Below are positions 10,020 through 19,250 of a stretch of 64,000 nt of DNA, in pieces. How positions within the stretch are numbered: the first letter of the stretch is position 1; the number at the start of each line of letters is the position of its first letter. The notes beneath the pieces are model-generated. The model saw only the letters and a list, made by a program, of their open reading frames with translations. It ran no database searches and had not been told where the DNA came from. Made by a program: the position numbers and the translations under genes. Source of the stretch: Metellina segmentata (lineage: Eukaryota > Arthropoda > Arachnida > Araneae > Tetragnathidae); the NCBI GenBank assembly GCA_947359465.1, contig OX375872.1, positions 128,809,337 to 128,873,336 on the forward strand, read 5' to 3'.

Positions 10020-11115
10020 TGGCATGCACGACTGAGGGGTGTGGGACGAGTCAAGTGCAGAGTTCCAGAGGCTGAAATGGGCGAGACTTCGGCGGAATTG
10101 GTTATTATGGCAGGAGCGATTGACGAATGTCGGTGAGGCTGTATTGTTTCGCGAGGGTGTCTGACCGATTCCAAACTGGCGGGATTCGCATTTATGAAAG
10201 CGACCGACTGTCGGTTGTCGGTGAGGATGTATTCTTTCGTGCAGATTCTAAACTGGCGGTTTGCATTTAAGAAAACGACAGATTGATTGGTTGGTTTGAA
10301 TTTTATGGCGCAAGGTCCAAAATTGGAAACGCAAGATGATGCAAATCAGTAAAAATAAATTAAAATAAATAGTACGATCAACATAGTGATATTTCAGTGA
10401 TACATTTTTTTGTACAGATTTGTAGTTTTGATGATGTAAAAGATGTAATGTATATTGGTTTTTATTGGGAAAAACAAAGTATGATGACTAAAAATATAAA
10501 TAAAATATAGAATATGTATAAGATGGGGTATTTCCATCTTAGTCTGTTATTAAAATTTTAATGAAATATAATTAAAATTGATGAATCATTAACAATGGTA
10601 AAATGCCGTACCGATGTAAGAAAGCAACGAAGGATGCATGTGGAAGGTGACCCAACAAGTCTGATAAAATTGTCAATGAATTAAAAAAAAAATTGTCAGT
10701 AAAAATGTGTAAGATTTGTGCATGAAGTTAAAATATGATTTATGGAGAGAGGTTCTTGGCAACGCCGACACGATGGAGCGGTTTCCCCACTAATAAAAAT
10801 CTATTCGTGACTCTCGTGAATGGTAAAACGAAGACGTGTTAAAATGACGTCTAGCCGTCGAGATTTTAATGACGGTAGCAGTGAGATAGTTAAGTGGATG
10901 TGCTGTGGAGCTGGTTGATCTGCTTACTCCAGTCTTCACGCCATTTAGTTCTATACACTGTCCCGAACAAAATGTCGTAGATGACAGATTGATTGGTGTC
11001 GGTGAGGGTGTATCGCTTTACGTGTCTGACCAATTCTAAACTGGCGGGATTTGTATTTATGAAAGCGACCGAATGTCGGTTGTCAGTGAGGCTGTATTCT
11101 TCCGAGGAGGTTTGT
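10020..11115. repeat. GC-rich minisatellite-like repeat split by a retroposon
   Basis: Units of roughly 90-100 bp contain tgtcggtgaggctgtattc, then gtgtctgaccgattc, then aaactggcgggatt and catttatgaaagcgac. Copies lie at about 10115-10275 and 10998-11115 and are contiguous once the insertion 10292-10982 is removed. A related diverged copy is at 13795-13975. Confidence 0.75.
10292..10982. mobile_element. 'atggcgcaag' retroposon copy with 15-bp target duplication
   Basis: The segment is bracketed by perfect direct repeats GACAGATTGATTGGT at 10277-10291 and 10983-10997. Removing it restores the surrounding minisatellite. A 15-bp duplication fits target-primed retroposition. There is no coding capacity, and the orientation is not clear. 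Confidence 0.75.
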
Positions 11116-11177
11116 AAGAAAGAGAAGTGTCATGGACAGGGCAAAATATATCATAGAAGGTGAGTCCAAACCCTTTC

Positions 11178-11307
11178 GCCGACCAACCGGTACAGTGGTT
11201 AAGGTGTTAGCATCTAGATCGGAAAGTTCCTGGTTCGAATCCGGGTCCAGGCATGGATGTTTGTAAGCGTATGGTGTAGAGGCGGCTGGTGCACCTTAAA
11301 TCTGTCG
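11178..11307 (+). mobile_element. SINE type 1, tRNA head only
   Basis: An intact head has A and B boxes (tacagtggttaaggt, ggttcgaatcc) and runs on to ccttaaatctgtcg, where similarity stops. The rest of the body is missing. Confidence 0.85.
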
Positions 11308-11420
11308 CTCATTATACAGCGCCCCGAAAAATCAATTATTCAGCTATATCGCTCATTTGTACATGTCCTTCGACGGAATTTTAGTTTGTGAACGTTAGAG
11401 GAAATCTCAATCTTTTCCTT

Positions 11421-11510
11421 GAGCCGCGGTAGCCCGATTGGAAGAACAGTGGCTGAGCGACAGGAGGGTTGCGAGTTTCAATCCAACCAAAGACCATTGT
11501 GAACAAAGGG
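11421..11510 (+). repeat. SINE type 2, tRNA head fragment
   Basis: The segment gagccgcggtagcccgattg and gggttgcgagtttcaatcc match the type 2 head at 2853. It ends in accattgtgaacaaagg, where a minus-strand SINE begins. Confidence 0.75.
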
Positions 11511-11514
11511 GTAA

Positions 11515-11675
11515 TGGTATTGGTAATTTTAGTTAACGTCGTACTCGAGCAACACAACGGGTTATTGACGACGGTCCGGAATCAGTCCCTTAAGGGAAAG
11601 ATTCGAGGACAACACCTCGTAATTTTGAACCACGGTCAGATGACGAAGCAACACCTGAGCTGGCACCCCACTCTG
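11515..11675 (-). repeat. SINE 3' half, minus strand
   Basis: The tail ggtaattttagttaacg leads into acaacgggttattgacgac, aagggaaagattcgagg and ctgagctggcacccc. It stops at cactctgtgaac. The duplicate is at 12385-12545. Confidence 0.8.
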
Positions 11676-11905
11676 TGAACAAAGTGGACTGGTGCACATT
11701 GAATCAGACGTGGCCTCAAATATCCTCACGTTGGCGTGGTGTGGAAGTTTGGAGAGTGGGGTTCCAGCTTAGGTGTTGCCTCGTCATCTGACCATGACTC
11801 AAAATTACGTGGTAGTGTCCTCGGGCTTTTCCCTTCAGATTCGATCCTGGTCCATCGCCGAAAGACCATTGTGTTGTCCCAGGCGTTATGACGTTATTTA
11901 AAAGT
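11676..11905 (+). repeat. SINE body, plus strand, opposing the previous copy
   Basis: It runs from ggactggtgcac through cctcacgttggcgtgg, gtcatctgaccatgac and gaccattgtgttgtccc. Together with 11515-11675 it forms a near-inverted pair of related SINE arms. The duplicate is at 12546-12775. Confidence 0.75.
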
Positions 11906-12146
11906 AAGTACGATACCAATAATTGTCTTTGGATTCGGTTGTATGGCGCAAGAGCTGTATTTGACGAATCTGTGGAAAACACTAGATAATGTCAAGTGAA
12001 GGTAAGGCAAGGTAAGGTAATTTTAATTAACTTCATACTAGAGCAACACAACGGGCTATTGATGACAGTCCGGTCAAGTGAAGGGCAAATACGCATGAGT
12101 CTTTCTTCCACGTATATTTCTCTCTATAGTGTATTTCTCTTATACA

Positions 12147-12262
12147 CACAAGAAATCGTCATCTGACCGTGCTTCAAAATTACGTGTTGTCCTCTCAGCT
12201 TTCCTGAGGCTTACTCCCAGACAGTCGCGGCTGACCATGCTCTAGTACGACGTTAATTAAAA
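12147..12262 (+). repeat. SINE 3' half, plus strand
   Basis: It contains atcgtcatctgaccgtgc, then ttcaaaattacgtg, ending at tagtacgacgttaattaaa. The duplicate is at 13017-13132. Confidence 0.75.
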
Positions 12263-13254
12263 ATTACCCATCACCCAGACCGTCGCGATAGTCCGTTATG
12301 TGTCCCTACTTTCCGATACTCACTAAAATACGTTCCTTCTACACAGAAGAGAATGTATTTTTTTATTAATGTCGCACTCTCTGGTAATTGGTAATTTTTT
12401 AGTTAACGTCGTACTAGAGCAACACAACGGGCTATTGACGACGGTCCGGGATCAGTCCCTGAAGGGAAAGATTCGAGGACAACACCTCGTAATTTTGAAC
12501 CACGGTCAGATGACGAAGCAACACCTGAGCTGGCACCCCACTCTGTGAACAAAGTGGACTGGTGCACATTGAATCAGACGTGGCCTCAAATATCCTCACG
12601 TTGGCGTGGTGTGGAAGTTTGGAGAGTGGGGTTCCAGCTTAGGTGTTGCCTCGTCATCTGACCATGACTCAAAATTACGTGGTAGTGTCCTCGGGCTTTT
12701 CCCTTCAGATTCGATCCTGGTCCATCGCCGAAAGACCATTGTGTTGTCCCAGGCGTTATGACGTTATTTAAAAGTAAGTACGATACCAATAATTGTCTTT
12801 GGATTCGGTTGTATGGCGCAAGAGCTGTATTTGACGAATCTGTGGAAAACACTAGATAATGTCAAGTGAAGGTAAGGCAAGGTAAGGTAATTTTAATTAA
12901 CTTCATACTAGAGCAACACAACGGGCTATTGATGACAGTCCGGTCAAGTGAAGGGCAAATACGCATGAGTCTTTCTTCCACGTATATTTCTCTCTATAGT
13001 GTATTTCTCTTATACACACAAGAAATCGTCATCTGACCGTGCTTCAAAATTACGTGTTGTCCTCTCAGCTTTCCTGAGGCTTACTCCCAGACCGTCGCGG
13101 CTGACCATGCTCTAGTACGACGTTAATTAAAAATTACCAATCACCCAGACCGTCGCGATAGTCCGTTATGTGTCCCTACTTTCCGATACTCACTAAAATA
13201 CGTTCCTTCTACACAGAAGAGAATGTATTTTTTTATTAATGTCGCACTCTCTGG

Positions 13255-13525
13255 TAATTGGTAATTTTTTAGTTAACGTCGTACTAGAGCAACACAACGG
13301 GCTATTGACGACGGTCCGGGATCAGTCCCTGAAGGGAAAGATTCGAGGACAACACCTCGTAATTTTGAACCACGGTTAGATGACGAAGCAACGCCTGAGC
13401 TGGCACCCCACTCTCCAAACTTCCACGCCAACCCAACGTGAGGACTTTCGGCCACGACAGATTTAAGGTGCATCAGCCGCCTCTACACCATACGTTTACA
13501 AACATCCATGCCCGGACCCGGATTA
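13255..13525 (-). mobile_element. SINE type 1, minus strand, lacking most of the tRNA head
   Basis: It runs continuously from the ggtaatt tail through the shared core and the linker (tgtttgtaagcgta-type) to cccggacccggat, then stops before the B box. The first 150 bases also form the partial third copy of the 870-bp duplication. Confidence 0.82.
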
Positions 13526-13593
13526 TCGTCGCACTCTCTGGAGCCAACCTAAAGGGGTTTAGTCGATGGTCCGGGATCAATTCTAGAAGGGTA

Positions 13594-13790
13594 AGGTAAG
13601 GTAATTTTAATTAACGTCGCACTAGAGCAATACAACGGGCTATCGACGACGGTACAGGATCAATACACTAAGGGAAAGATCCGAGGACCGCACCACGTAA
13701 TTTTGAACCACGGTCAGATTACGTCAATTCCCGAATTGAAAGATTCGAGGACAAAGCCATTTAGTTTTGAACCTCGGTCAGATGACGACA
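13594..13790 (-). repeat. two adjacent SINE 3' fragments
   Basis: 13594-13727 carries the tail, acaacgggctatcgacgac and aagatccgaggaccg. 13738-13790 repeats only the aagattcgaggac to gatgacga part. Confidence 0.7.
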
Positions 13791-13794
13791 CAGG

Positions 13795-13975
13795 AGAGAA
13801 ACACACGACTGGCTCGCGACAAGTTCACAGTTCCAGAGGATTGAAACGAAGCGAGACTTTTCGTGTAATTGGGCTGTTATGTCGGGGGCGCTTGACTGTG
13901 ACGTTGAGACAACATTGTTTCGTGCACGTGTCTGACTATCTGTCGTGCTTCTGTATTTACAAAAGCACCTGATTG
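13795..13975. repeat. diverged copy of the 10020-11115 repeat
   Basis: It shares the order acacgactg, agttccagagg, gcgagactt, gcttgactgtgacg and gtgtctgac with 10020-10200, at lower identity. Confidence 0.55.
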
Positions 13976-14259
13976 ATGACTATATTCAACTAGTTACCAC
14001 CGTCCCAGCCTAAGCCATTCGGTGTTGATTGATGAGTATTGGTAACGTGAATCTAAACAAATGCAACACTATTTCAGGGATGATAGAGCACACCAAAACA
14101 TTTTTTTTGCATGAATGCAACTGAAGCGGTTACTTGCTTTATCATTTCTTCACAACACGCTATCTTGCACTATACAATAACACTACTGGTACGAAAGATC
14201 AAAACAAAGCTTTGCTACAAAATTAAACACCGACAACTGCTTCTTGTTCTCTTTTTCTT
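13976..14259. other. short unassigned stretch
   Basis: AT-rich, with no supported feature. Confidence 0.4.
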
Positions 14260-14589
14260 GCCGACCAACCGGTATAGTGGTTAAGGTGTTAGCCTCTAGA
14301 TTGGAAGGTTCCTGGTTCATATCCGGGTCCGGGCATGGATGTTTCTAAGCGTATGGTGTAAAGGCGGCTGGTGCACCTTAAATCTGTCGTGGCCGAAGGT
14401 CCTCACGTCGGGTTCGTGTGGATGTTTGGAGAGTGGGGTGCCAGCCCAGATGTTGCCTCGTCATCTGACCGTGGCTCAAAATTACGAGATGTTGTCCTCG
14501 GATCTTTCCTTTAGGGACTGTTCCCGGACTGTCGTCAATAGACCGTTGTGTTGCTCCAATACGACGTTAATTAAAATACCTACCTACCT
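14260..14589 (+). mobile_element. SINE type 1, full length
   Basis: It has the complete order of parts: tRNA head (tatagtggttaaggt A box; ggttcatatcc degenerate B box), linker, shared core, 3' motif gaccgttgtgttgctcc, and tail acctacctacct. Its length is about 330 bp. Confidence 0.9.
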
Positions 14590-14637
14590 GCAAAAAGAAA
14601 TTGCGACATTTGCAGATGGGTCCTATAAAAACGTGGA

Positions 14638-14705
14638 GTAGGGTGGCAGCTCAGGTGTTGCCTCGTCATCTGACCGTGATTGGAAATTCCATGGTGTTGT
14701 CCAAT
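14638..14705 (+). repeat. SINE core fragment
   Basis: It contains gtagggtggcagctcag and cctcgtcatctgaccgtg, then diverges near 14700. Confidence 0.65.
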
Positions 14706-14788
14706 GATGAAAAGGTACTGGAGATGTTCCGGCCATTGATTTTGAAATACGGACATGTGGTTGTCTTCGTTTTGCACAATTTCATGAT

Positions 14789-15120
14789 GTCGACCAACCG
14801 GCACAGGGGTTAAGGTGTTAGCCTCTAGATCAGAAGTTTCCTGGTTCGAATCCAGGTCCGTGCATGGATGTTTGTAAGCGTATGGTGTAGAGGCGGCTGA
14901 TGCACCTTAAATCTGTCGTGGCCGAAAGTCCTCACGTTGTTTTGGCGTGGAAGTTTGGAGAGTGGGGTACCAGCACAGATGTTGATTCGTCATCTGACTG
15001 TGGTTCAAAATTACGAAGTGTTGTCCTCGATTTTTCCCTTGAAGGATAGATCCCGGACCGTCGTTAATAGCCTGCTGTGTTGCTCTAGTACGACGTTAAT
15101 TAAAAATCACGATTACCTAC
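14789..15120 (+). mobile_element. SINE type 1, full length
   Basis: The head has a mutated A box (gcacaggggttaaggt) and an intact B box (ggttcgaatcc). The body runs through to cctgctgtgttgctctag, with an attacctaccc tail. Confidence 0.88.
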
Positions 15121-15135
15121 CCATATCATGAACTT

Positions 15136-15195
15136 GTAATTGGTAATTTGTAATTAACGTCGTACTAGAGAAACACAACGGGCTATTGACGATGG
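15136..15195 (-). repeat. SINE 3' tail fragment
   Basis: A short minus-strand 3' end (gtaattaacgtcgtactag, then acaacgggctattgacg) lies just before another minus-strand SINE. Confidence 0.7.
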
Positions 15196-15524
15196 TAATT
15201 GGTAATTTTTAGTTAACGTCGTACTAGAGCAACACAACGGGCTATTGACAACGGTCCGGGATCAGTCCCTTAAGGGAAAGATCCGAGGACAACACCTCGT
15301 AATTTTGAACCACGGTCAGATGACGAAGCAACACCTGAGCTGGCACCCCACTCTCCAAACTTCCACGCCAACCCAACGTGAGGACTTTCGGCCACGACAG
15401 ATTTAAGGTGCACCAAGCGCCTCTACACCATACGCTTACAAACATCCATGCCCGGACCCGGATTCGAAAAAGGAACATTCCGATACAGAAGCTAACACCT
15501 TAACCACTATGCCAATTGGTCGGC
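15196..15524 (-). mobile_element. SINE type 1, full length, minus strand
   Basis: It is complete from the tail ggtaattggtaattttt to the tRNA head ending ccaattggtcggc at 15524. The B box region is altered (gattcgaaaaaggaac). Confidence 0.88.
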
Positions 15525-15844
15525 CATGATATGAGTAGAGCGCGTTTGCTATTGATCATAAGATCTAGGAGCCATATCTGTAGCAGTTCGAATTAACCAC
15601 CCGTCCACCTCCCTATGTTAGCCGGGTAAAGAAACACTAGTACAGCCTTCACGCCTTGGGTGACCCCACCAGGAGAATATGAGAGTGGGTGCCAGCCCAG
15701 GTGTTGTCTCGTCATCTGACCATGATTTAAAATTACGTTGTGTTGTCCTCGAATCTTTCCCTTAGGGTAGGGGTGCCCAACCTTTTAGTAACTGCGTACC
15801 ATTTGAAATGTTTAGAATTTTTTGGCGTACCATCAGTCCTATAT

Positions 15845-16405
15845 ATTTTTAGAAACATATATCTAATGTCAAAAAATTGCCCAATGGTTTGTTTTATTTT
15901 AATTAAAATACTAAGAAAACTTCATCCTTATGATTAATGCGCTTGTATTTCGTATTAATGATGTTTTAATAAAGGAAAAAAAAATATAATATATCTTTAA
16001 CATATCTTTATATAAACAAAACTTTATAAAACATATCTTTAACAAAAATAATTCATCTTTTTAGAAACATATATCTAATGTCAAAAAATTGCCCAATGGT
16101 TTGTTTTATTTTAATTAAAATACTAAGAAAACTTCATCCTTATGATTAATGCGCTTGTATTTCGTATTAATGATGTTTTAATAAAGGAAAAAAAAATATA
16201 ATATATCTTTAACATATCTTTATATAAACAAAACTTTATAAAACATATCTTTAACAAAAATAATTCATCTTTTTAGAAACATATATCTAATGTCAAAAAA
16301 TTGCCCAATGGTTTGTTTTATTTTAATTAAAATACTAAGAAAACTTCATCCTTATGATTAATGCACTTGTATTTCGTATTAATGATGTTTTAATAAAGGA
16401 ATAAA
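15845..16405. repeat. 212-bp tandem repeat, ~2.6 copies
   Basis: Copies start near 15845, 16057 and 16269 (agaaacatatatctaatgtc at 15851, 16063 and 16275). Identity is nearly perfect, with one clear g/a difference (atgcgcttg versus atgcacttg). It is internal to the hAT element. Confidence 0.92.
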
Positions 16406-16708
16406 AAAACGACTATTGAAAATTACATTTTTTTTTTACTCACAGGTCTAACAACAAATAATTTAAATAATTAGTACGAACTAACCCCCCCCACCCCCCT
16501 AACAAAGATTAACATAATTAAAAATCAATTTTTAGTGCGAAACTTGTTGTTTATCTTTTATTAAAATAAAATTGAATAGAAATAAATAATCAGCAATAAA
16601 GTTTATCTTTAAATAATGTGCTACTGTTAGCGTCATTTATTACAATGTAATAAAAACGTTAATCACAAAATTGATTTCATATAATCCCATTTTTCCTATA
16701 ACGTGGTT

Positions 16709-16897
16709 TCACGTTGGGTTGGCGTGGAAGTTTGGAGAGTGGGGTGCCAGCTCAGGTGTTGCTTCGTCATCTGACCGTGGTTCAAAATTACGAAGTGTTG
16801 TCCTCGGATCTTTCCCTTAAGGGACTGATCCCGGACCGTCGTCAATAGCCCGTTGTGTTGCTCTAGTACGACGTTAACTAAAAATTACCAAAAATTA
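16709..16897 (+). mobile_element. 5'-truncated SINE with 14-bp target duplication
   Basis: It begins in the body (tcacgttgggttggcg) without a tRNA head and ends in an aaaattacc repeat tail. It is flanked by perfect CCTATAACGTGGTT at 16695-16708 and 16898-16911, showing that it inserted as a truncated copy inside the hAT element. Confidence 0.92.
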
Positions 16898-17119
16898 CCT
16901 ATAACGTGGTTGTACATACTAAAAAATCGAACAAGCTTCGCAGAATATTTGGGTCGCTCGTATCATCCTTGCGTACCACCTGAAACGTTTCCGCGTACCA
17001 CCAGTGGTACGCGTACCACGGTTGGGAATCCATGCCTTAGGGTATTGATCCCGGACCGTCGTCAATAGCCCGATGTGTTGCTTTACGACGTTAATTAAAA
17101 AGTTACCAAAACTATACCC

Positions 17120-17220
17120 GGTAAAGTAAGACAATTTTAATTGTCGTATTAAAGCAACACAATGGGCTATTGACGACGGTTTCAGGACAACACCACGTAA
17201 TTTTGAAGCACGGTCAGATA
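17120..17220 (-). repeat. SINE 3' fragment, minus strand
   Basis: It contains aattttaattgtcgtatt, then acaatgggctattgacgac, then acaacaccacgtaattttg, with an internal deletion relative to full copies. Confidence 0.7.
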
Positions 17221-17224
17221 TCCT

Positions 17225-17281
17225 ATAGATCGGAAAGTTCCTGGTTCAAATCCATGCCAATGCATGGATGTTTGTAAGCGT
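17225..17281 (+). repeat. SINE tRNA-head fragment cut by the assembly gap
   Basis: It has agatcggaaagttcctgg, a degenerate B box and the linker tggatgtttgtaagcgt, ending exactly at the gap. Confidence 0.75.
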
Positions 17282-17481
17282 NNNNNNNNNNNNNNNNNNN
17301 NNNNNNNNNNNNNNNNNNNNNNNNNNNNNNNNNNNNNNNNNNNNNNNNNNNNNNNNNNNNNNNNNNNNNNNNNNNNNNNNNNNNNNNNNNNNNNNNNNNN
17401 NNNNNNNNNNNNNNNNNNNNNNNNNNNNNNNNNNNNNNNNNNNNNNNNNNNNNNNNNNNNNNNNNNNNNNNNNNNNNNNNN
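17282..17481. other. assembly gap (200 N)
   Basis: Exactly 200 N characters, a round number that suggests a placeholder rather than a measured length. The sequence on the right (tgtaagtaagc) does not obviously continue the SINE on the left. Confidence 0.98.
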
Positions 17482-17626
17482 TGTAAGTAAGCAATAACAA
17501 TATCGTTGCATTTCATCTCATCGAATTATTTCCTTCGACGCGAGTTTTATTATGCTGTGTTTCTTTTTAAAGGAATTTAGAACAAAAACTCAGACCCCAA
17601 AGTGCCAGCACCACGCACGATCTCTC

Positions 17627-18749
17627 AGGCTATGCCTCTACTTGCGATTTCTAGTCGTGCGATTTTTCAGTCGAAATAATAAAACTCATTGTTTCAAATA
17701 CAACTGCACAAATTTGCGACTAAACAATCGCAGCGATTAAAAAGTTGCAACCGGTCCTATTTTCGCTGCGACACGACTGTCGCTCTACCCACTGAATCAC
17801 ACAGACATGCATGGGACGTGCACCCACTTGCGATAGTTTAGTCGCGCGTTTTCCAAGGTCAGCTTTTCTTATTACATTAAATTTGTTTTTTATTCCTCTA
17901 ATTCAAGTTTCTATCTTTGCGATCGTTGAAGATAAGAGTAAAAATTACAACGGATTTGAAATCTGGAAAATTTTATATCAAATCCATACCTTAAATGTGA
18001 TTTCCTTTAAATAAATAATTAAATAATCAAATGGTTAATAATGAAATCCTAAATCTGTTTTGGGTTTCGATCTGGAGTAGAAATTTACGCTGATTTGAAA
18101 TCTGTTGAAATTTTCACTCTATCTTCAACGATCGCAAAGATAGAAACTTGAATTAGGGGAATAAAAAACATAGTTTAATTAATACAGCGATTTATCTGTT
18201 GTTGTTGTTTCTTATGCCTACATTGGCAGACCATAGGAGTGCCAGGCCCGTCGTAGACGGCAAGAGGCGAGGGGGGTGCAGCTTCCATGCAAGTGAGCCC
18301 CATTGGAAGGAAGTCCGACTTAGCTCGAATTTAAAAAATATGTTTTTTTAGCCAACAGATGGCAGCACATTGACACGTCTCGTTTTTACGGAGAGGTCGC
18401 ATTTTCACGACATTCAAACACACACAGGCACACGGTTGTAATTTTGATCCAAACCAGAGACCAACTAATCCCTGGTCTGGCACCACCAGAGGTATTGATT
18501 TATTATGGGAACTTGGAGGACTTTGTGACCATGACAGATTTTTCGTGCACCAGTCACCTTTAGCGTACACGGGAGTTTTCGGTCGACCGGGCTCGAACTC
18601 ATGATCAGTCAGTCACGAGCTCGACGCCCTACCAACCAGGCCACTCGGCTACTGCGATTTATCTATAGCAGTGTGTGCACGTTGTAGGTTTTTTGCGACA
18701 GCGATATTTTGGACGCCGCGACTAGAAATCGCAAGTGGAGGCCTAGCCT
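17627..18749. mobile_element. hAT-like inverted-repeat element (MITE) holding a SINE
   Basis: Outer ends match as inverted repeats: AGGCTATGCCTCTACTTGCG on the left and, reverse-complemented, AGGCTAGGCCTCCACTTGCG on the right; both continue with atttctagtcg. Inside are a second long inverted pair (about 17880-17965 against 18095-18182, including gatcgttgaagat) and several gtcgcgcg-like motifs. There is no coding capacity. Without its SINE the element is about 0.66 kb. No target duplication was found. The subtype is assigned by resemblance. Confidence 0.75.
18198..18653 (-). mobile_element. tRNA-derived SINE, head type 3, full length (456 bp)
   Basis: On the minus strand it starts with a tRNA-like head: A box tggcctggttggtagggcg and B box gagttcgagccc. 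It continues with ggtgactggtgcacg, aatctgtcatggtcac, ggtggtgccagacc and ggatcaaaattac, and ends in an (aac)n tail. It is flanked by the 11-bp duplication GCGATTTATCT at 18187-18197 and 18654-18664. The middle resembles the core of the type 1 and 2 SINEs although head and tail differ. Confidence 0.88.
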
Positions 18750-18754
18750 AAAAT

Positions 18755-18928
18755 ATGTCGCTGAAAAAATTACACAACGTAACGCCAATGGCTGATAATC
18801 CAACTTACGATTCAGATATGTCACAATTTGCAGATTACTTTTTAAGACAGATGATATCAGAGTGCGTGATCATTATCATAGGGATAATGGTTATACTAAC
18901 GATCTGGCACACCAATCGTGCAATTTAA
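18755..18928 (+). CDS. candidate 57-aa single-pass membrane microprotein
   Basis: An ATG-initiated frame encodes 57 residues. A polar N-terminus with MADNPTYDSDMSQFADYF (residues 12-29) is followed by a hydrophobic segment CVIIIIGIMVILTIW (37-51) and a short HTNRAI tail. This is the layout of a tail-anchored or type II micropeptide such as calcium-pump regulators, but I see no sequence identity to any named family. A second in-frame ATG at residue 12 has the better start context (gccaATGg) and would give 46 residues. The frame begins five bases after an hAT-like element ends and lies upstream of a Helitron. It could also be a chance frame or the exon of a larger gene. No promoter was identified. 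Confidence 0.35.
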   Translation: MSLKKLHNVTPMADNPTYDSDMSQFADYFLRQMISECVIIIIGIMVILTIWHTNRAI

Positions 18929-19207
18929 ATTATCGGGCAATATATTTTGTTTCGGTTGTTATATGTACATAATTCAAAAAATTATGATACACGCTTAATC
19001 TATATATATAATTCTCTTACGTGGCTCACGAAAAAGACGTTATTTGAAATCGCGTTTTGGCAACACTGTACGATTGTTTGTTTATCGCGAAGTCTCGCGC
19101 ATCGATTGAATTTATAGCGTTATCGGATGAAATTTTATTGAAAAAAAAAGAAGGAAATTTTAATGAGCTGTTGCAGTTAGTTTATAATAGAAATCAAAGA
19201 AAGCGGA

Positions 19208-19223
19208 GGATCTTTTCAGGGCC
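19208..19223 (+). promoter_or_regulatory. degenerate histone-type 3' stem-loop
   Basis: GGATCT-TTTC-AGGGCC has the size and loop of the histone mRNA 3' stem-loop but contains one A:G mismatch and a T:G pair. It lies 27 bases upstream of a better copy. Confidence 0.45.
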
Positions 19224-19234
19224 ATTTAAAAAAC

Positions 19235-19250
19235 GGTCCTTTTCAGGGCC
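19235..19250 (+). promoter_or_regulatory. histone-type 3' stem-loop inside the Helitron
   Basis: GGTCCT-TTTC-AGGGCC forms a six-pair stem (one T:G wobble, T:A at the top) with a four-base TTTC loop. It is flanked by AAAC and AACA, matching the canonical replication-dependent histone mRNA 3' element. No histone coding sequence was recognised upstream. It may be a captured histone 3' UTR or a coincidence within the element. Confidence 0.6.

Larger units (their letters stand above)
11515..13254. repeat. 870-bp tandem duplication (11515-12384, 12385-13254)
   Basis: Two nearly identical 870-bp copies differ at only a handful of bases (for example acccatcacc versus accaatcacc). A third partial start runs 13255 to about 13414. 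Each copy starts in a SINE 3' tail and contains a minus and a plus SINE back to back plus a plus-strand SINE fragment. The breakpoints in SINE sequence suggest SINE-mediated unequal exchange. Open frames within it on the minus strand are antisense SINE sequence. Confidence 0.92.
15768..17034. mobile_element. non-autonomous hAT element with 8-bp target duplication
   Basis: Ends read TAGGGGTGCCCAACC (left) and, reverse-complemented, CATGGATTCCCAACC (right), imperfect hAT-type inverted repeats. Subterminal gcgtacca motifs recur at both sides. CCTTAGGG is duplicated at 15760-15767 and 17035-17042, the 8-bp signature of hAT. It has no transposase. It contains a 212-bp tandem repeat and a later SINE insertion. 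Confidence 0.88.
15681..17115 (+). mobile_element. SINE body split by an hAT insertion
   Basis: The halves 15681-15767 and 17035-17115 join into a continuous SINE sequence across the duplicated target CCTTAGGG. The first half has gccagcccaggtgttg and gtcatctgacc; the second has gatcccggaccgtcg and gcccgatgtgttgc. The tRNA head is absent. Confidence 0.8.

Noticed and set aside
11716..11982. 88-codon minus-strand frame present twice (also 12586-12852)
   Set aside because: It is antisense to a SINE and duplicated only because of the 870-bp duplication.
17182..17516. Open frames across the N run
   Set aside because: They are artefacts of reading through 200 unknown bases.
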